64,000 nt of DNA, taken from JAPPFW01 sp965231815. GTDB lineage: Bacteria; Actinomycetota; Acidimicrobiia; Spongiisociales; Spongiisociaceae. The notes below the pieces were generated by a model. The model was not told the origin of the DNA, ran no database searches, and worked only from the letters and a program-made list of their open reading frames with translations. A program made the position numbers and the translations under genes. The DNA lies in contig OZ246890.1 of NCBI GenBank assembly GCA_965231815.1, positions 248,001 through 312,000 of the forward strand, written 5' to 3'. Positions within the stretch are counted from its first letter, which is position 1, and each line of letters starts with the position of its first letter. Below are positions 17,404 to 26,802 of this stretch, in pieces.

Positions 17404-18338
17404 CGCGCTTTATCGTGCATCGGATAGCCCAGATCATTCCGTTGCTCATCCTGTTGAGTGTCTTCATCTTCACAATGATGCATCTCGCGCCTGGCAGTCC
17501 TGAGAGCTTCTATCTCACCGACCACTACACCGACGAGCAGGCCGAAGCAGTTCGCGAGCAACTCGGACTGAACGAACCTCCCGTTAGACAGTACCTCACG
17601 TGGTTGGGAGCCGCCATACGTGGTGATTTCGGACAGACGTTCACATACGGAGACACTGTCACAGATGTGATCCTCGCCCGACTGTGGCCTACCGTGCAAT
17701 TGCAGCTACTCGCCCTGGCAGTTTCTGTAGTGATCGCCGTGCCGGCTGGTGTGATCTCTGCCATCAGACGAAACTCAAAACTCGATCATTCAATAACAAC
17801 CGCAACCCTGTTCGGTTTGTCGATGCCTGACTTCTGGTTCGCGCTATTGCTCATGCTGACGTTTTCTGTGCATCTGGGGTGGTTACCCGCTTTCGGGACT
17901 GGAAGCGAAGGCCTCTTCGCGGCACCCGCTAACCTTGTCATGCCAGTGGCTGTCCTAGGGCTTTCGGCAGTGCCCTGGTATGCCCGTGTTGTGCGATCGT
18001 CCATGCTGGACTCCCTGTCTGAAGACTACATTCTTACGGCCGCTGCCAAGGGCTTGAAGCCAAGCAGGATCACGACCCATCATGCCTTGCGCATTGCCAT
18101 TCTCCCTTTGGTTACCGTGATCGGTTTGTCTATGGCTCGAGTGCTCTCGGGCGTGATCGTGGTGGAAACGATCTTCGTCTGGCCAGGTTTGGGCCAGCTG
18201 GCATGGGAGGCTGTCATCCGGCAGGACTACCCGGTAATTCTGGGTTTGACGATTTTCACGGCAGCGTTCGTAATGATCTTCAGCTTGATCGTTGACATCC
18301 TGTATACATACATCGATCCAAGGATCCGTTATGTCTAG
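17400..18338 (+). CDS. Oligopeptide-type ABC transporter permease (DppB-like)
   Basis: A 312-residue integral membrane protein. It begins 'MTRFIVHRIAQIIPLLILLS', the typical first membrane helix of DppB/OppB, and carries the permease coupling motif around 'YILTAAAKGLKPSRI' and the final 'DILYTYIDPRIRY'. Six membrane segments can be traced. The ATG overlaps the stop of the ATPase gene, and its own stop overlaps the start of the second permease. Confidence 0.92.
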   Translation: MTRFIVHRIAQIIPLLILLSVFIFTMMHLAPGSPESFYLTDHYTDEQAEAVREQLGLNEPPVRQYLTWLGAAIRGDFGQTFTYGDTVTDVILARLWPTVQLQLLALAVSVVIAVPAGVISAIRRNSKLDHSITTATLFGLSMPDFWFALLLMLTFSVHLGWLPAFGTGSEGLFAAPANLVMPVAVLGLSAVPWYARVVRSSMLDSLSEDYILTAAAKGLKPSRITTHHALRIAILPLVTVIGLSMARVLSGVIVVETIFVWPGLGQLAWEAVIRQDYPVILGLTIFTAAFVMIFSLIVDILYTYIDPRIRYV

Positions 18339-19230
18339 CGAGCGCTCGGCGAGTCCAGCTATTCCCATACATAGTCGAGTGCGCTCAGGAAGCCGGTTCA
18401 AGAGGATTGCTTGGCGTTATGGCAGGAATCGTCCAGCTGTCGTGGCGATGGCCTTCCTCACCCTATTAATCGTCGTTGCGATATTCGCACCGTTGGTAGC
18501 ACCGTACGATCCTGTAGGTCAGGACTTACCGAGGCGCTTGGAGCCTCCGAGTAGAGAGTTCTTGTTGGGGACTGACGCCTTCGGGCGAGACAGTTTCAGC
18601 CGGGTCATTTTCGGCGCACGCGTGTCGCTGCTCGTAGCCTTTGCTACGGTGGCGCTCATCATCCTCATAGGTACGACGGTTGGTATCCTCGCGGCCTACT
18701 ACCGCTGGCTTGATGGTCCGTTGATGCGCATTGTCGATCTCCTGATGGCGATGCCTCCTCTGTTCCTCCTGATCATGCTTGTGGCTCTGTTCGGTGCTAG
18801 TACAGGGCATACAGTGCTGTTTATAGCTCTAAGCTATTGGCGTACCACCGCCCGATATGTAAGAGGCCAGGTCTTATCCCTTAAACATAGGGACTATATG
18901 AAAGCGGCTCTTGCGTCTGGTGCATCCGATGTCCGCATATTCGTGCGACACATTATTCCAAATATCTCGGATGGGCTAATCGTAATCGCTACACTCTCGA
19001 TCTCCTTTGTTATTCTACTTGAGACAGCTCTGAGCTACTTGGGCCTGGGGGCACAACCGCCAACCCCAAGTTGGGGCGGCATGCTTGCTGATGGAAGGCA
19101 ATACCTGCAGATCTCATGGTGGTTGACAGCGTTTCCGGGTCTAGCGATCTTCCTCACGGTGATGGCCTTTAACTTCGTCGGTGATGGTTTGCGCGACGCG
19201 TTCGATAGCAGGTCGGCCAAGGCGGTATGA
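18331..19230 (+). CDS. Oligopeptide-type ABC transporter permease (DppC-like)
   Basis: A 299-residue permease with 'AVVAMAFLTLLIVVAIFAPL' as first helix, the 'LGTDAFGRDSFSRVIFGAR' motif of DppC/OppC proteins, the coupling loop 'DYMKAALASGASDVRIFVRH' and 'PSWGGMLADGRQYL' near the C-terminus. It starts at an ATG inside the last codons of the first permease gene. With the lipoprotein, two ATPases and DppB-like subunit it completes a full importer. Confidence 0.92.
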   Translation: MSSERSASPAIPIHSRVRSGSRFKRIAWRYGRNRPAVVAMAFLTLLIVVAIFAPLVAPYDPVGQDLPRRLEPPSREFLLGTDAFGRDSFSRVIFGARVSLLVAFATVALIILIGTTVGILAAYYRWLDGPLMRIVDLLMAMPPLFLLIMLVALFGASTGHTVLFIALSYWRTTARYVRGQVLSLKHRDYMKAALASGASDVRIFVRHIIPNISDGLIVIATLSISFVILLETALSYLGLGAQPPTPSWGGMLADGRQYLQISWWLTAFPGLAIFLTVMAFNFVGDGLRDAFDSRSAKAV

Positions 19231-19293
19231 GAATGAAGTGCCAGGTGGGGCTGTCGGCGGAAGGCGAATCCCGCCTTGCTGGAGACAACGCCG

Positions 19294-19668
19294 ATGCTTA
19301 GCAAGAAGGCAAGGGAGTTCGCAAAGGGTCCGAATTTCGCGGTCCTGACAACACTGCTTCCAGGGGGCCATCCGGCTGGTCAGGTCATGTGGGTCGATTG
19401 CGATGATGAAGTGCTACTCATCAATACGGAGATACATCGTCAGAAGTTCAAGAACATACAAAGAGATCCGCGGGTGACGGTGGCAATATGGAAGCGTGAA
19501 GATCCGTATGACTATGTCGAAGTCAGGGGGAAGGTAGTTGAGACGATAGGGGGAAGCCGAGCCAGGCGCCACATCGATGAGCTCGCACTCAAATACTTCG
19601 GTCGACTGTACGACAACAGCATCATCGAGAGCGAGCGCGTCATCCTCCGGATCCGCCCCTCGTCATAG
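19294..19668 (+). CDS. PPOX-class, probably F420-dependent oxidoreductase
   Basis: A 124-residue split-beta-barrel protein of the pyridoxamine-phosphate-oxidase-like superfamily: 'NFAVLTTLLPGGHPAGQVMW', 'NTEIHRQKFKNIQRDPRVTV' and 'YVEVRGKVVE' are hallmarks of the actinobacterial TIGR03618-type group, many of which use F420. I prefer the ATG at 19294, nine bases after GGAG, over an in-frame TTG at 19276. It sits between the transporter permease and an amidohydrolase, so it probably belongs to the same operon. Cofactor use is inferred from the family. Confidence 0.8.
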   Translation: MLSKKAREFAKGPNFAVLTTLLPGGHPAGQVMWVDCDDEVLLINTEIHRQKFKNIQRDPRVTVAIWKREDPYDYVEVRGKVVETIGGSRARRHIDELALKYFGRLYDNSIIESERVILRIRPSS

Positions 19669-19736
19669 TTCATTCTTCAAGGCTCCGCAGGCGATACTGG
19701 GATTAGCCGGCTACACAAGGAAAGGATGTTGGAGAA

Positions 19737-20957
19737 ATGGGGATGATGTCGGTAGGCATTCGAGGGGTTAGCTGGCTGGACACTTCATCGGGGGAACATA
19801 CGAAAAGGGATATCTTCGTCCGTGGTGGTGTGATAGCGGAGCCGTCAGGTGAATCGGCAGACCTGACAATTGACGCATCGGGGTTGACGGGAATGTACGG
19901 GCTGTGGGACTGTCACGCCCACGTCGGCGGCTTGATGTACGATCCGGACGCCCGAGGGTACTTCGAGGCGCCCCCTGCCCGTACCATTCGGGCGGGTGTG
20001 AACCTCGCACAAGCGGCTCGGATGGGGATCACGGGCGTGCGAGCGGTCGGAGAGTGTGACGACATTGATCTAGCGCTGAGCCGTGCTTACGAGGCGGGTG
20101 TTCCTCCGGGACTCCGACTTCGCGGCGCGGGCTGCTCCCTCAAGACGACCGGCGGCCATGGGGTCGCCTATCCCCGTGAGTATGTTCGTATGAGGGGAGC
20201 GGTGACAGTGGATGGCCCGACCGAGGTGGCCCGTGCTGTGCGCCGCCAGGTCTCTCGCGGCGCACACTGGATCAAGGCGTCATTGACAGGGGGGCTCTAC
20301 AGCGAGCATGAGACCGTAGACGGGGGACAGTTCTCTGACGAGGAGCTGGAGGCGTTGATGGCGACGGCGCACCAGCGTGGTATTCCTGTGGCCGCTCATT
20401 GCGGTGGGAGTGATGAAGTAGTGCGATTCTCCAGATTGGGAGGACGTTCAGTCGAACACGGTTATGCGTTGGATGAGCGGGCGGCTGCCGCGATGGCGGA
20501 CGCGTCAACCTGGCTTGTGCCTACGATCGGGGTGACTCACGACTCCTCCTTCATATCTGAAGACGGGTGGCCTCCCCACGCTGCAAACCGGGCAGCAGCT
20601 TCTATTCGAGGTCACCGGGAGGGCCTCCAGGCCTGCTTGGAGGCCGGGGTGCGGATTGCCGTTGGGGCAGACCTAAACCCAATTGGGCCTCGCCTCCACC
20701 GGGAGATGGAACTCTTGGAGGAAGTGGGCGTTGACAGGCTGACCGTGCTTCACGGTGCCACGATCGGAGGTCGTGAACTCAATGGTCTCGGGCCCGAAAG
20801 CCTACCAACGCCCGGTGCCGCCGCCGATATCGTTCTTACCGAAGGGTCCCCTCTTGATGATCCGAAGTCACTACGTGATCCGGCTCTAGTCATGGCGTTC
20901 GGCCGTGTCCTCAAAGGAGAAGGTATGGAGCACTGGGCGCCGTCTTGGAAACGCTGA
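19737..20957 (+). CDS. Metal-dependent amidohydrolase (imidazolonepropionase-like)
   Basis: A 406-residue TIM-barrel hydrolase of the amidohydrolase superfamily. Metal and catalytic motifs are present: 'GLWDCHAHVGG' (HxH), 'AHWIK', 'PVAAHCGG', 'SVEHGYALDE' and 'VGADLNPIG' (the Asp). Members hydrolyse cyclic amides, dipeptides and related C-N bonds. It directly follows a peptide-type importer. It is a clear paralog of the amidohydrolase encoded at 57999-59204, identical at well over half of positions by eye, and both sit beside ABC transporters. GGAGAA precedes the ATG. Confidence 0.88.
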   Translation: MGMMSVGIRGVSWLDTSSGEHTKRDIFVRGGVIAEPSGESADLTIDASGLTGMYGLWDCHAHVGGLMYDPDARGYFEAPPARTIRAGVNLAQAARMGITGVRAVGECDDIDLALSRAYEAGVPPGLRLRGAGCSLKTTGGHGVAYPREYVRMRGAVTVDGPTEVARAVRRQVSRGAHWIKASLTGGLYSEHETVDGGQFSDEELEALMATAHQRGIPVAAHCGGSDEVVRFSRLGGRSVEHGYALDERAAAAMADASTWLVPTIGVTHDSSFISEDGWPPHAANRAAASIRGHREGLQACLEAGVRIAVGADLNPIGPRLHREMELLEEVGVDRLTVLHGATIGGRELNGLGPESLPTPGAAADIVLTEGSPLDDPKSLRDPALVMAFGRVLKGEGMEHWAPSWKR

Positions 20958-21137
20958 GGCTTCTTATCTGATGCCTAGACCGACAGCCGACCAACGCTTC
21001 ATCAAGGATCGTCATTGGCAAAGAATGGACTCGACACAGGGCCTAATCGCGTATCACATGGTAGAGTCTCACCAACGAACGCTTGGGGCTGTAGCAACCA
21101 GAGTCGCATGGCCTTGCCGGCACAGGAAGGACCTGCA

Positions 21138-21995
21138 ATGATCGTAGACTTTAGAATACGACCTCCCTACCGAGGCTTCACGGATTTGCACATCTTCCGC
21201 CCTCGCGATCCCAACCCTGATCCTGTCAAAGCACACGGCCTTTCGCTCGATTTGCCCGAATACAAGTCGCGCTCTGAGCTGTCCATGACTCATCTCATTT
21301 CAGAAATGGACGAGGCCGGAATTGACGTAGGCGTGGTCCATGGCCGGCAGTCACCACCGCCCTTTGGCAGCGTCAGCGCCGACACCGTCGCCGCGATAGT
21401 CGAAGAGTATCCAGGGCGATTCGTGGGCTTCGGTGGTGTAGATGGCACACGTGGCAAGAAGGCTCTGGAAGAGATCGAGAGGTGCCACAGTCTTGGACTC
21501 CGCGGTATTTCGTTTGACAATGGGTTCTCCGATCCACCACTGCATAACGATGATCCGCAATTGATGTCGCTGTACCAGTTATGCGATGACCTCAACCTCA
21601 TTGTGTCCCTCACCAGCAGCATCTTCTTGGGTCCGGACCTCTCGTACTGCCACCCAATTCACATCCAGCGTGTGGCGCTCGCATTCCCAGGCCTAACAAT
21701 CGTCGTACCACACGCGGCGTGGCCCTGGACGACATTAGCCTGCAGCGTGGTCTTTCAGTGCAACAACGTCCATCTGATACCAGACTTCTACTTGAACATG
21801 CCCAACACTCCTGGCTCTCACGAGTACGTGAGGTCAGCGAACTACTTCATGAGCTACAATCTGCTGTTTGGGAGTAGTTACCCAGTGAGGCCTTTCGGGC
21901 AGAGTGTCGAGCAGTTTCGAGCGCTACCATTCGACTCAGATGAGATAGTCAACCGGGCTCTGGGAGAAAACGCTGCACGGATACTGGGTATCTAG
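21138..21995 (+). CDS. Amidohydrolase-2 family (TIM-barrel) hydrolase or decarboxylase
   Basis: A 285-residue protein of the amidohydrolase-related (ACMSD-like) group: 'IVDFRIRPP' in place of the usual DxHxH, 'EMDEAGIDVGVVHGRQ', 'PGRFVGFGGVDGTRG', 'LVIVVPHAAWPW'-like histidine segment (PHAAWPW here), and the late 'LLFGSSYPVRPF'. The first metal-binding HxH is replaced by FRIRP, as in some metal-poor members, so catalysis may differ from the family norm. The ATG at 21138 follows GGAAGG. An upstream open frame from 21015 has no family similarity. Confidence 0.75.
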   Translation: MIVDFRIRPPYRGFTDLHIFRPRDPNPDPVKAHGLSLDLPEYKSRSELSMTHLISEMDEAGIDVGVVHGRQSPPPFGSVSADTVAAIVEEYPGRFVGFGGVDGTRGKKALEEIERCHSLGLRGISFDNGFSDPPLHNDDPQLMSLYQLCDDLNLIVSLTSSIFLGPDLSYCHPIHIQRVALAFPGLTIVVPHAAWPWTTLACSVVFQCNNVHLIPDFYLNMPNTPGSHEYVRSANYFMSYNLLFGSSYPVRPFGQSVEQFRALPFDSDEIVNRALGENAARILGI

Positions 21996-22033
21996 CTTGA
22001 TACGGAGATCCGGACGCGGCTCGCGGTCTCCGG

Positions 22034-23680
22034 TTGTGGGAGTCTAGGTTGACGGGAGTGCTAGATCGAGTTATCGCCGACTATCTGCAGACGGTGTTCC
22101 GAGCCGATCCCGTAGCAGCTACGCAATTAGGAATCCACACATGGGACTCAGAACTCGGCGTGTTCGGACCCGATATTGCCGATGACTATCTAAGAGATTT
22201 ACATGGATTCATAGCTCAGCTAGAGACCATCGACTCCGCTTCCTTGCCGTTCTCGAGCCAGCTAGATAGGAAGGTCGCCATTGTCGATGCCCGAGTGAAG
22301 GCTCGTCAACTCGTGGAGACGCGATTCTGGGAGCGAGCACCATACTGGCATCTAGAACGCCTCGGTACCGGGGTATCCTTACTCATGGAGCGTGAGGCCG
22401 CGGCCGTCTATGACAGGGCCGACGCACTCCTGGCAAGGCTCGAAGCAGTCCCAGCGTACTTGACAGCCCTACAACGCCTCATCGTTCCATCAGACGTTCC
22501 ACTCCGATACGTAGATATGAGCATTCAGGTGGCCGATGGGCTTCAGACATTATTCGGGACATCTGTCCCGCTGTTTGCTAATCAATTGGAAGGCCGTATC
22601 ACATCGCTACTTCCGGCTTCGGCTCAAAGAGCAGCGCGGGCCCTGATAGAGTTCTCAAAATCACTGTATGGAATGCGATGCGCCGCGAAGGGGAGTTTTC
22701 GGGCCGGTGGAGCGTACTTTGACTTTCTCCTAAGCACATATCACGGTGTCTCTCTTGACCATTCCGAGTTGTTTGAGTGGGGTAAGGACCGCATCATACA
22801 GGATCGTGCTCAATTGGAGGATTATGCAAACGCCTTGGATCCAGATCTTCACTGGACGGAACAAGTCAGCCGGATAAAGCAGCGCCATCCACGCCCTGAA
22901 CAGTTTGTTGACGCCTACGCTCACGAGATGAGGCGAGCTCGAGATCATTGTGTAGACAAAGATCTGATATCCATACCCGATGACGAGGTGTGTCACGTCC
23001 GTTGGCTCCCCGAATACTTGCGAGTCGGGTTGCCGATCGCCGTCATGTCGCCAAGCCCTAGCTTTGAATCGGGTCTTATTAGCAATTGGCTAATAACAAC
23101 CCTGGATCCGGAAGCGCCTTCTGACCGCCAGTCCCAGCATATGCGCGATAACTGCTATGCCTTCTGCGAATCGATCGCTGGCCATGAGACCTATCCTGGA
23201 CATCATCTTCAGCGTGTTCATCACAAGTTGGCGACGAAGGCGTCGCCGATACGGCGCTACTTCGTATCTCCCTTGTTCTCCGAGGGCTGGGGCCTCTACA
23301 CCGAGGATCTGTTGGACGAGACCGGCCTGTTCGGCAACCCTGCGGTGAAGCTATTCAAGCTCCGTAATGCTCTCTGGCGCTCCACTCGAGTGGTCATAGA
23401 CACCGGGCTCCATACAAGGAACATGAGCCTGTCCGAAGCGATCCGACTCCTAGAGGAGGAAGTCGCGCTTGACCGGCATATGGCTGAAGGAGAAATCACT
23501 CGGTACATCAGGCACGGGAATCCCACGTACCCTTCGTCCTATCTCATGGGTCGGACGGCTATACATGACCTACGGTCACGATACAAGGCCGGGGCCTCTT
23601 TGAGGAGCTTCCACGATCGATTGCTGTCGTACGGTTCCGTCCCAGTTTCCTTCTTGGCTGATGAGTTGATGGAGGGTTGA
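22034..23680 (+). CDS. DUF885 family protein (putative zinc metallopeptidase)
   Basis: A protein of up to 548 residues matching DUF885: the zinc motif HETYPGHH (about residues 384-391) followed by 'EGWGLYTEDLLDE' about 30 residues later, giving the HExxH plus distant Glu arrangement of gluzincin-like peptidases. 'DPVAATQLGIH' near the N-terminus is also typical. The start is uncertain: TTG 22034, TTG 22049 and GTG 22058 are in frame. The gene follows a peptide-type transporter and amidohydrolases, so hydrolysis of imported peptides is plausible. Its codon use is slightly more AT-rich than its neighbours. Confidence 0.8.
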   Translation: MWESRLTGVLDRVIADYLQTVFRADPVAATQLGIHTWDSELGVFGPDIADDYLRDLHGFIAQLETIDSASLPFSSQLDRKVAIVDARVKARQLVETRFWERAPYWHLERLGTGVSLLMEREAAAVYDRADALLARLEAVPAYLTALQRLIVPSDVPLRYVDMSIQVADGLQTLFGTSVPLFANQLEGRITSLLPASAQRAARALIEFSKSLYGMRCAAKGSFRAGGAYFDFLLSTYHGVSLDHSELFEWGKDRIIQDRAQLEDYANALDPDLHWTEQVSRIKQRHPRPEQFVDAYAHEMRRARDHCVDKDLISIPDDEVCHVRWLPEYLRVGLPIAVMSPSPSFESGLISNWLITTLDPEAPSDRQSQHMRDNCYAFCESIAGHETYPGHHLQRVHHKLATKASPIRRYFVSPLFSEGWGLYTEDLLDETGLFGNPAVKLFKLRNALWRSTRVVIDTGLHTRNMSLSEAIRLLEEEVALDRHMAEGEITRYIRHGNPTYPSSYLMGRTAIHDLRSRYKAGASLRSFHDRLLSYGSVPVSFLADELMEG

Positions 23681-23767
23681 ACTACCGGTGTGACCGCCGA
23701 CGTGCATGGATGCCAATTGTTGTCAGAATGCCCGGAGCTGCTCCACTCTTGAAGCTCATGGCCGTGT

Positions 23768-23773
23768 TAGTGT
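23768..23773 (+). promoter_or_regulatory. -10 box of a possible leaderless promoter
   Basis: TAGTGT ends seven bases before the GTG at 23781, and no ribosome binding site is visible. This spacing fits leaderless transcription. Confidence 0.35.
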
Positions 23774-23780
23774 ATAAGCC

Positions 23781-24644
23781 GTGACGTTCTCCATAGTAGC
23801 TCGCAGTACGGATGGTGCGTGGTGGGGTTCTGCAGTGTCATCAAGATGTCTTGCAGTCGGACGCGCCGTACCTGCTGCCAAGGTGAACGTAGGCGCAATC
23901 GCTACCCAGGCGAAGTGCAACCTCACGTATCGAGAACGGGGACTCTCCCTACTTAGCTCCGGAGCCTCAGCAGAGGAAGTCGTGAAGGCTCTTGTGAGAG
24001 ATGACGACCAACAACAATACCGGCAGGTCGGGGTTGTGGACGGTATGGGGCGAGCTAGCAGCCATACCGGAGAGAACTGCAACGGTTGGGCCGGTCATGT
24101 GACGGGTGATGGCTATGCGATTCAAGGGAACTTCCTTTCAGGTTCAGCCGTGATCGCCGCGATGGAGAGGGCTTGGCTGGCAACTGACAAGTCCGATCAA
24201 CTCGAACGCCGCATGCTTGCGTCGCTGTTAGCCGGTGATCGCGCTGGTGGCGACAGGCGAGGGCGCCAGAGTTCTGCGATCTTGGTTGTCACCGAGGAGG
24301 GTGCCTACGAGGGTGACAGCGATGAGTATACGAACCTCAGAGTCGATGATCACCATGATCCGGTGCTCGAGCTCATTCGTCTATACGATCTGCGAGAGGT
24401 TCACCTGGTTCAGAGTGACGGCAGTGGCGCCATTCCACTTGAAGGAGAGGTGATGAGTGAAATCGCCGTGCTTCTGGACCGAATTGGATACCCGCCCGAA
24501 ACCTCTGCCGACGATGCGGTTGTTGGGGCCTTGGAAGCGTGGGCGATAGACGAATACTTGTCTGGACGATTCCATGGCGACTCAGTTGACATCGAACTCC
24601 TGACCGTCCTTCGCAATCGCGCTGGAACAGGCTCCCTCCTCTGA
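23781..24644 (+). CDS. DUF1028 family protein (putative Ntn-type hydrolase)
   Basis: A 287-residue DUF1028 protein. The N-terminus 'TFSIVARSTDGAWWGSAVSS' and 'GAIATQAKCNLTYRERGL' are characteristic, followed by 'GHVTGDGYAIQGNFLSG'. The family is thought to adopt an Ntn-hydrolase fold with the residue after the initiator Met as nucleophile (Thr2 here), and is often encoded near amidohydrolases and peptide transporters, as in this window. The start is GTG, directly before the conserved Thr. The C-terminal part (about residues 215-287) is a putative peptidoglycan-binding-like extension seen in longer members. Confidence 0.82.
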   Translation: MTFSIVARSTDGAWWGSAVSSRCLAVGRAVPAAKVNVGAIATQAKCNLTYRERGLSLLSSGASAEEVVKALVRDDDQQQYRQVGVVDGMGRASSHTGENCNGWAGHVTGDGYAIQGNFLSGSAVIAAMERAWLATDKSDQLERRMLASLLAGDRAGGDRRGRQSSAILVVTEEGAYEGDSDEYTNLRVDDHHDPVLELIRLYDLREVHLVQSDGSGAIPLEGEVMSEIAVLLDRIGYPPETSADDAVVGALEAWAIDEYLSGRFHGDSVDIELLTVLRNRAGTGSLL

Positions 24645-24805
24645 ATACGGGTTCTGCCCGACAACCGGCGACCGCACGGGCAGCAGGCCTTTTGCAATCG
24701 ACTGACGAGGGTGGCCGGGCCAGCTTCCGATTCGCCTGATCACCGTCCAAGCACAACGGCTATCGTTGGATGTCTATCGTGGGACTCCGGCCGGGAGGAG
24801 CTGAG

Positions 24806-25504
24806 ATGGTTATGACCCCCGACCTGATCATTGTATTCGGTGCGGCAGGCGGTATGGGCAGGGCGGTTACCGATCTGGCCCGGAACCAATCCTTCCGGGT
24901 CATCGGCTACGACAAGGCCCCACGGATCGACGAAGAGGTCGAGGTCCTCGAACTGGACGCATGTGATCCGGCTGAAGTACAGAGGGGACTCTCTGATGCA
25001 CTTCGGCACGCGAACGGGGGGAGCGTCGCGGTTGTGAATGCCGTGGGGGCGCCAAGTCGGGGCACGGTTGTAGACGTGACACCCGAGGAGTTCGATCGGG
25101 TCATTGACGTCAATCTACGATCCGCCTACTTTATCACCCAAGGACTCGTCCGCTTGCTACAAGCCAGAGCATGCTCATGGGCCGGGATCGTCCATATTGC
25201 GTCTGCAGCTGGTGCGCTCGGTGCCACAGATAGATTCGCTTATAGTGTGGCAAAAGCCGGCTTGTTGGGATTGTGCAAGCAGGTGGCTAAGGACTTCAAA
25301 GATGGCTCCTTCAGGATCGTTGCGATAAGTCCCGGTCTAGTCGACACTGAATTCGCTACTCCAATGTTGACGGCCGAAGAGCGTGAAGAATACCGGCGAC
25401 GTCGCGCTAACTCCATATCGGCTGACGGTATCGCAGAATTGGCTCTGTGGGTAATCCGACATGGAATGATTGCCATGCATGGAGGTTCTCTTGACGTCTA
25501 CTAG
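24806..25504 (+). CDS. Short-chain dehydrogenase/reductase (SDR)
   Basis: A 232-residue SDR with the NAD(P)-binding motif GAAGGMGR (near residue 11), the 'NAVGAPSRG' segment, Ser in 'IASAAG' and the catalytic YSVAK motif. It should interconvert an alcohol and a ketone or aldehyde. I chose the ATG at 24806, which follows GGGAGGAG at good spacing; an ATG at 24770 would add 12 residues. Its 3' end overlaps the next gene. Confidence 0.88.
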   Translation: MVMTPDLIIVFGAAGGMGRAVTDLARNQSFRVIGYDKAPRIDEEVEVLELDACDPAEVQRGLSDALRHANGGSVAVVNAVGAPSRGTVVDVTPEEFDRVIDVNLRSAYFITQGLVRLLQARACSWAGIVHIASAAGALGATDRFAYSVAKAGLLGLCKQVAKDFKDGSFRIVAISPGLVDTEFATPMLTAEEREEYRRRRANSISADGIAELALWVIRHGMIAMHGGSLDVY

Positions 25505-26561
25505 CACTGATGACAGCATGATGGTCTCTCGAGTGAGAGCAGAGCTTAGTCAGCCGCGAGCTTCACAATTAGGTGAGTTCATTACTCCGAATCACCTGTT
25601 TTTTGTTAGAGACCACTTCGTGGATCGGCCCGTACTGTCTGATGACGAGTGGCGTCTGCATCTGACCGGCGTCGGCGTCGAAGACAGAACCGTCTCGCTC
25701 GCCTACCTCAGAAGCCTTCCGTCAAAGTCGTTGACCGTGACGCTGGAGTGTGCGGGTAATGGAGGCTACGGCAGAGGCGCCGACCGGCAGCAACATCATA
25801 TGAGATCCATGGTGGGGACGGCAGTGTGGCGAGGCGTGCCTGTCGTGACCTTATTCAAGAAGGAGATTCCTCCGGAGGTGACGGAGTTCGTCTTTCGAGG
25901 CTATGACGGCGGTGAAGACCCTGACGAGCCGGTCCGGATCGATTGCTACACAAGGAGCATCCCCAGGGTGAAGGCTCTTGACAACGACACGCTGCTCGTA
26001 TACGAAATGAACGGTGAACCACTACCTCAAGAGCATGGGTTCCCCGTCCGGCTGATGGTGCCAGGCTGGTACGGCATGGACTCAGTGAAATGGCTCGGAT
26101 CTATCGAGGCACGAAGCGCCCCGCTGGGCCATTTCTACGACAATCATAGGTACAGAACCCGCTCAACCGATGCGGGCCTGCATGCCGGACCCCGGGTACG
26201 CGAGATGGGAGTGAAATCGTTGGCTCTAAGCCCTTCGAACGGTCAGCGGATCCTCCTCGGTAATATTCCCATCTCGGGGTTCGCGTGGGCGGGTGAGCAC
26301 GATGTGGCCAGCGTGGATATCAGCTTTGACGGTAGTCAGACGTGGCAGCCGAGCGAACTCGGCGATGAGGTGCGACCGTATAGCTGGCGAGCTTGGAAAC
26401 TGACATACAGGGCTGATGAAGTGGGTCCACTGGATTTTGTGGTCAGGGCAGTCGACTCAGAGGGTCGTTCGCAGCCCATGGACGCCCTGCCCGCGCGCAC
26501 ATACGAAGCCAACTGGGTGCAGCGCGTGCGCGTGTTCGTGGTCGCCGGCTTAGAACCGTAA
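25491..26561 (+). CDS. Sulfite-oxidase-type molybdopterin enzyme
   Basis: A 356-residue oxidoreductase with the sulfite oxidase molybdopterin fold: 'ITPNHLFFVRDH', the Mo-coordinating Cys in LECAGN (about residue 87), 'GTAVWRGVP', 'VPGWYGMDSVKWL' and a C-terminal immunoglobulin-like dimerisation domain ('FAWAGEHDVASVDISFDG'). The best start is TTG 25491, five bases after GGAGG and overlapping the SDR stop; ATG 25470 and 25479 are alternatives. No signal peptide or Tat motif is evident, so it appears cytoplasmic. It is the third Moco enzyme in 22 kb. The substrate is unknown. Confidence 0.82.
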   Translation: MTSTSTDDSMMVSRVRAELSQPRASQLGEFITPNHLFFVRDHFVDRPVLSDDEWRLHLTGVGVEDRTVSLAYLRSLPSKSLTVTLECAGNGGYGRGADRQQHHMRSMVGTAVWRGVPVVTLFKKEIPPEVTEFVFRGYDGGEDPDEPVRIDCYTRSIPRVKALDNDTLLVYEMNGEPLPQEHGFPVRLMVPGWYGMDSVKWLGSIEARSAPLGHFYDNHRYRTRSTDAGLHAGPRVREMGVKSLALSPSNGQRILLGNIPISGFAWAGEHDVASVDISFDGSQTWQPSELGDEVRPYSWRAWKLTYRADEVGPLDFVVRAVDSEGRSQPMDALPARTYEANWVQRVRVFVVAGLEP

Positions 26562-26567
26562 TTCTCG

Positions 26568-26802
26568 TTGTCGGCTTCTATCGGAGGACAAGTCGTAGTC
26601 ATGGGCTGGTTGAGTGCTTATCGCGGCGGGCAAGTTATAGCCAAGCCGGAAGAAGGTCAGAGAGATGAGCTCATCGAAGAACACCCGCCGGACCCTGGGC
26701 TCGCCGAGCAAGTACTCGATATCCGATCCCTCCGAGGGTCTCTAGCCGATCACAAACCTGCTTGACGACCTGCAGCGCGATCACCTGGCTGAACCGAGGT
26801 GA
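26568..26802 (+). pseudogene. AbrB-like antitoxin remnant (frameshifted)
   Basis: One frame encodes 'GGQVIAKPEEG...DIRSLRGSLA', like the C-terminal half of AbrB-type VapB antitoxins, but stops at about 26764. Skipping a single base near 26750 restores 'ITNLLDDLQRDHLAEPR' and a TGA at 26800-26802 that overlaps the GTG of the toxin frame, the usual antitoxin/toxin coupling. The N-terminal DNA-binding half is not recognisable. This supports a degraded antitoxin, although an assembly indel cannot be excluded. Confidence 0.45.
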
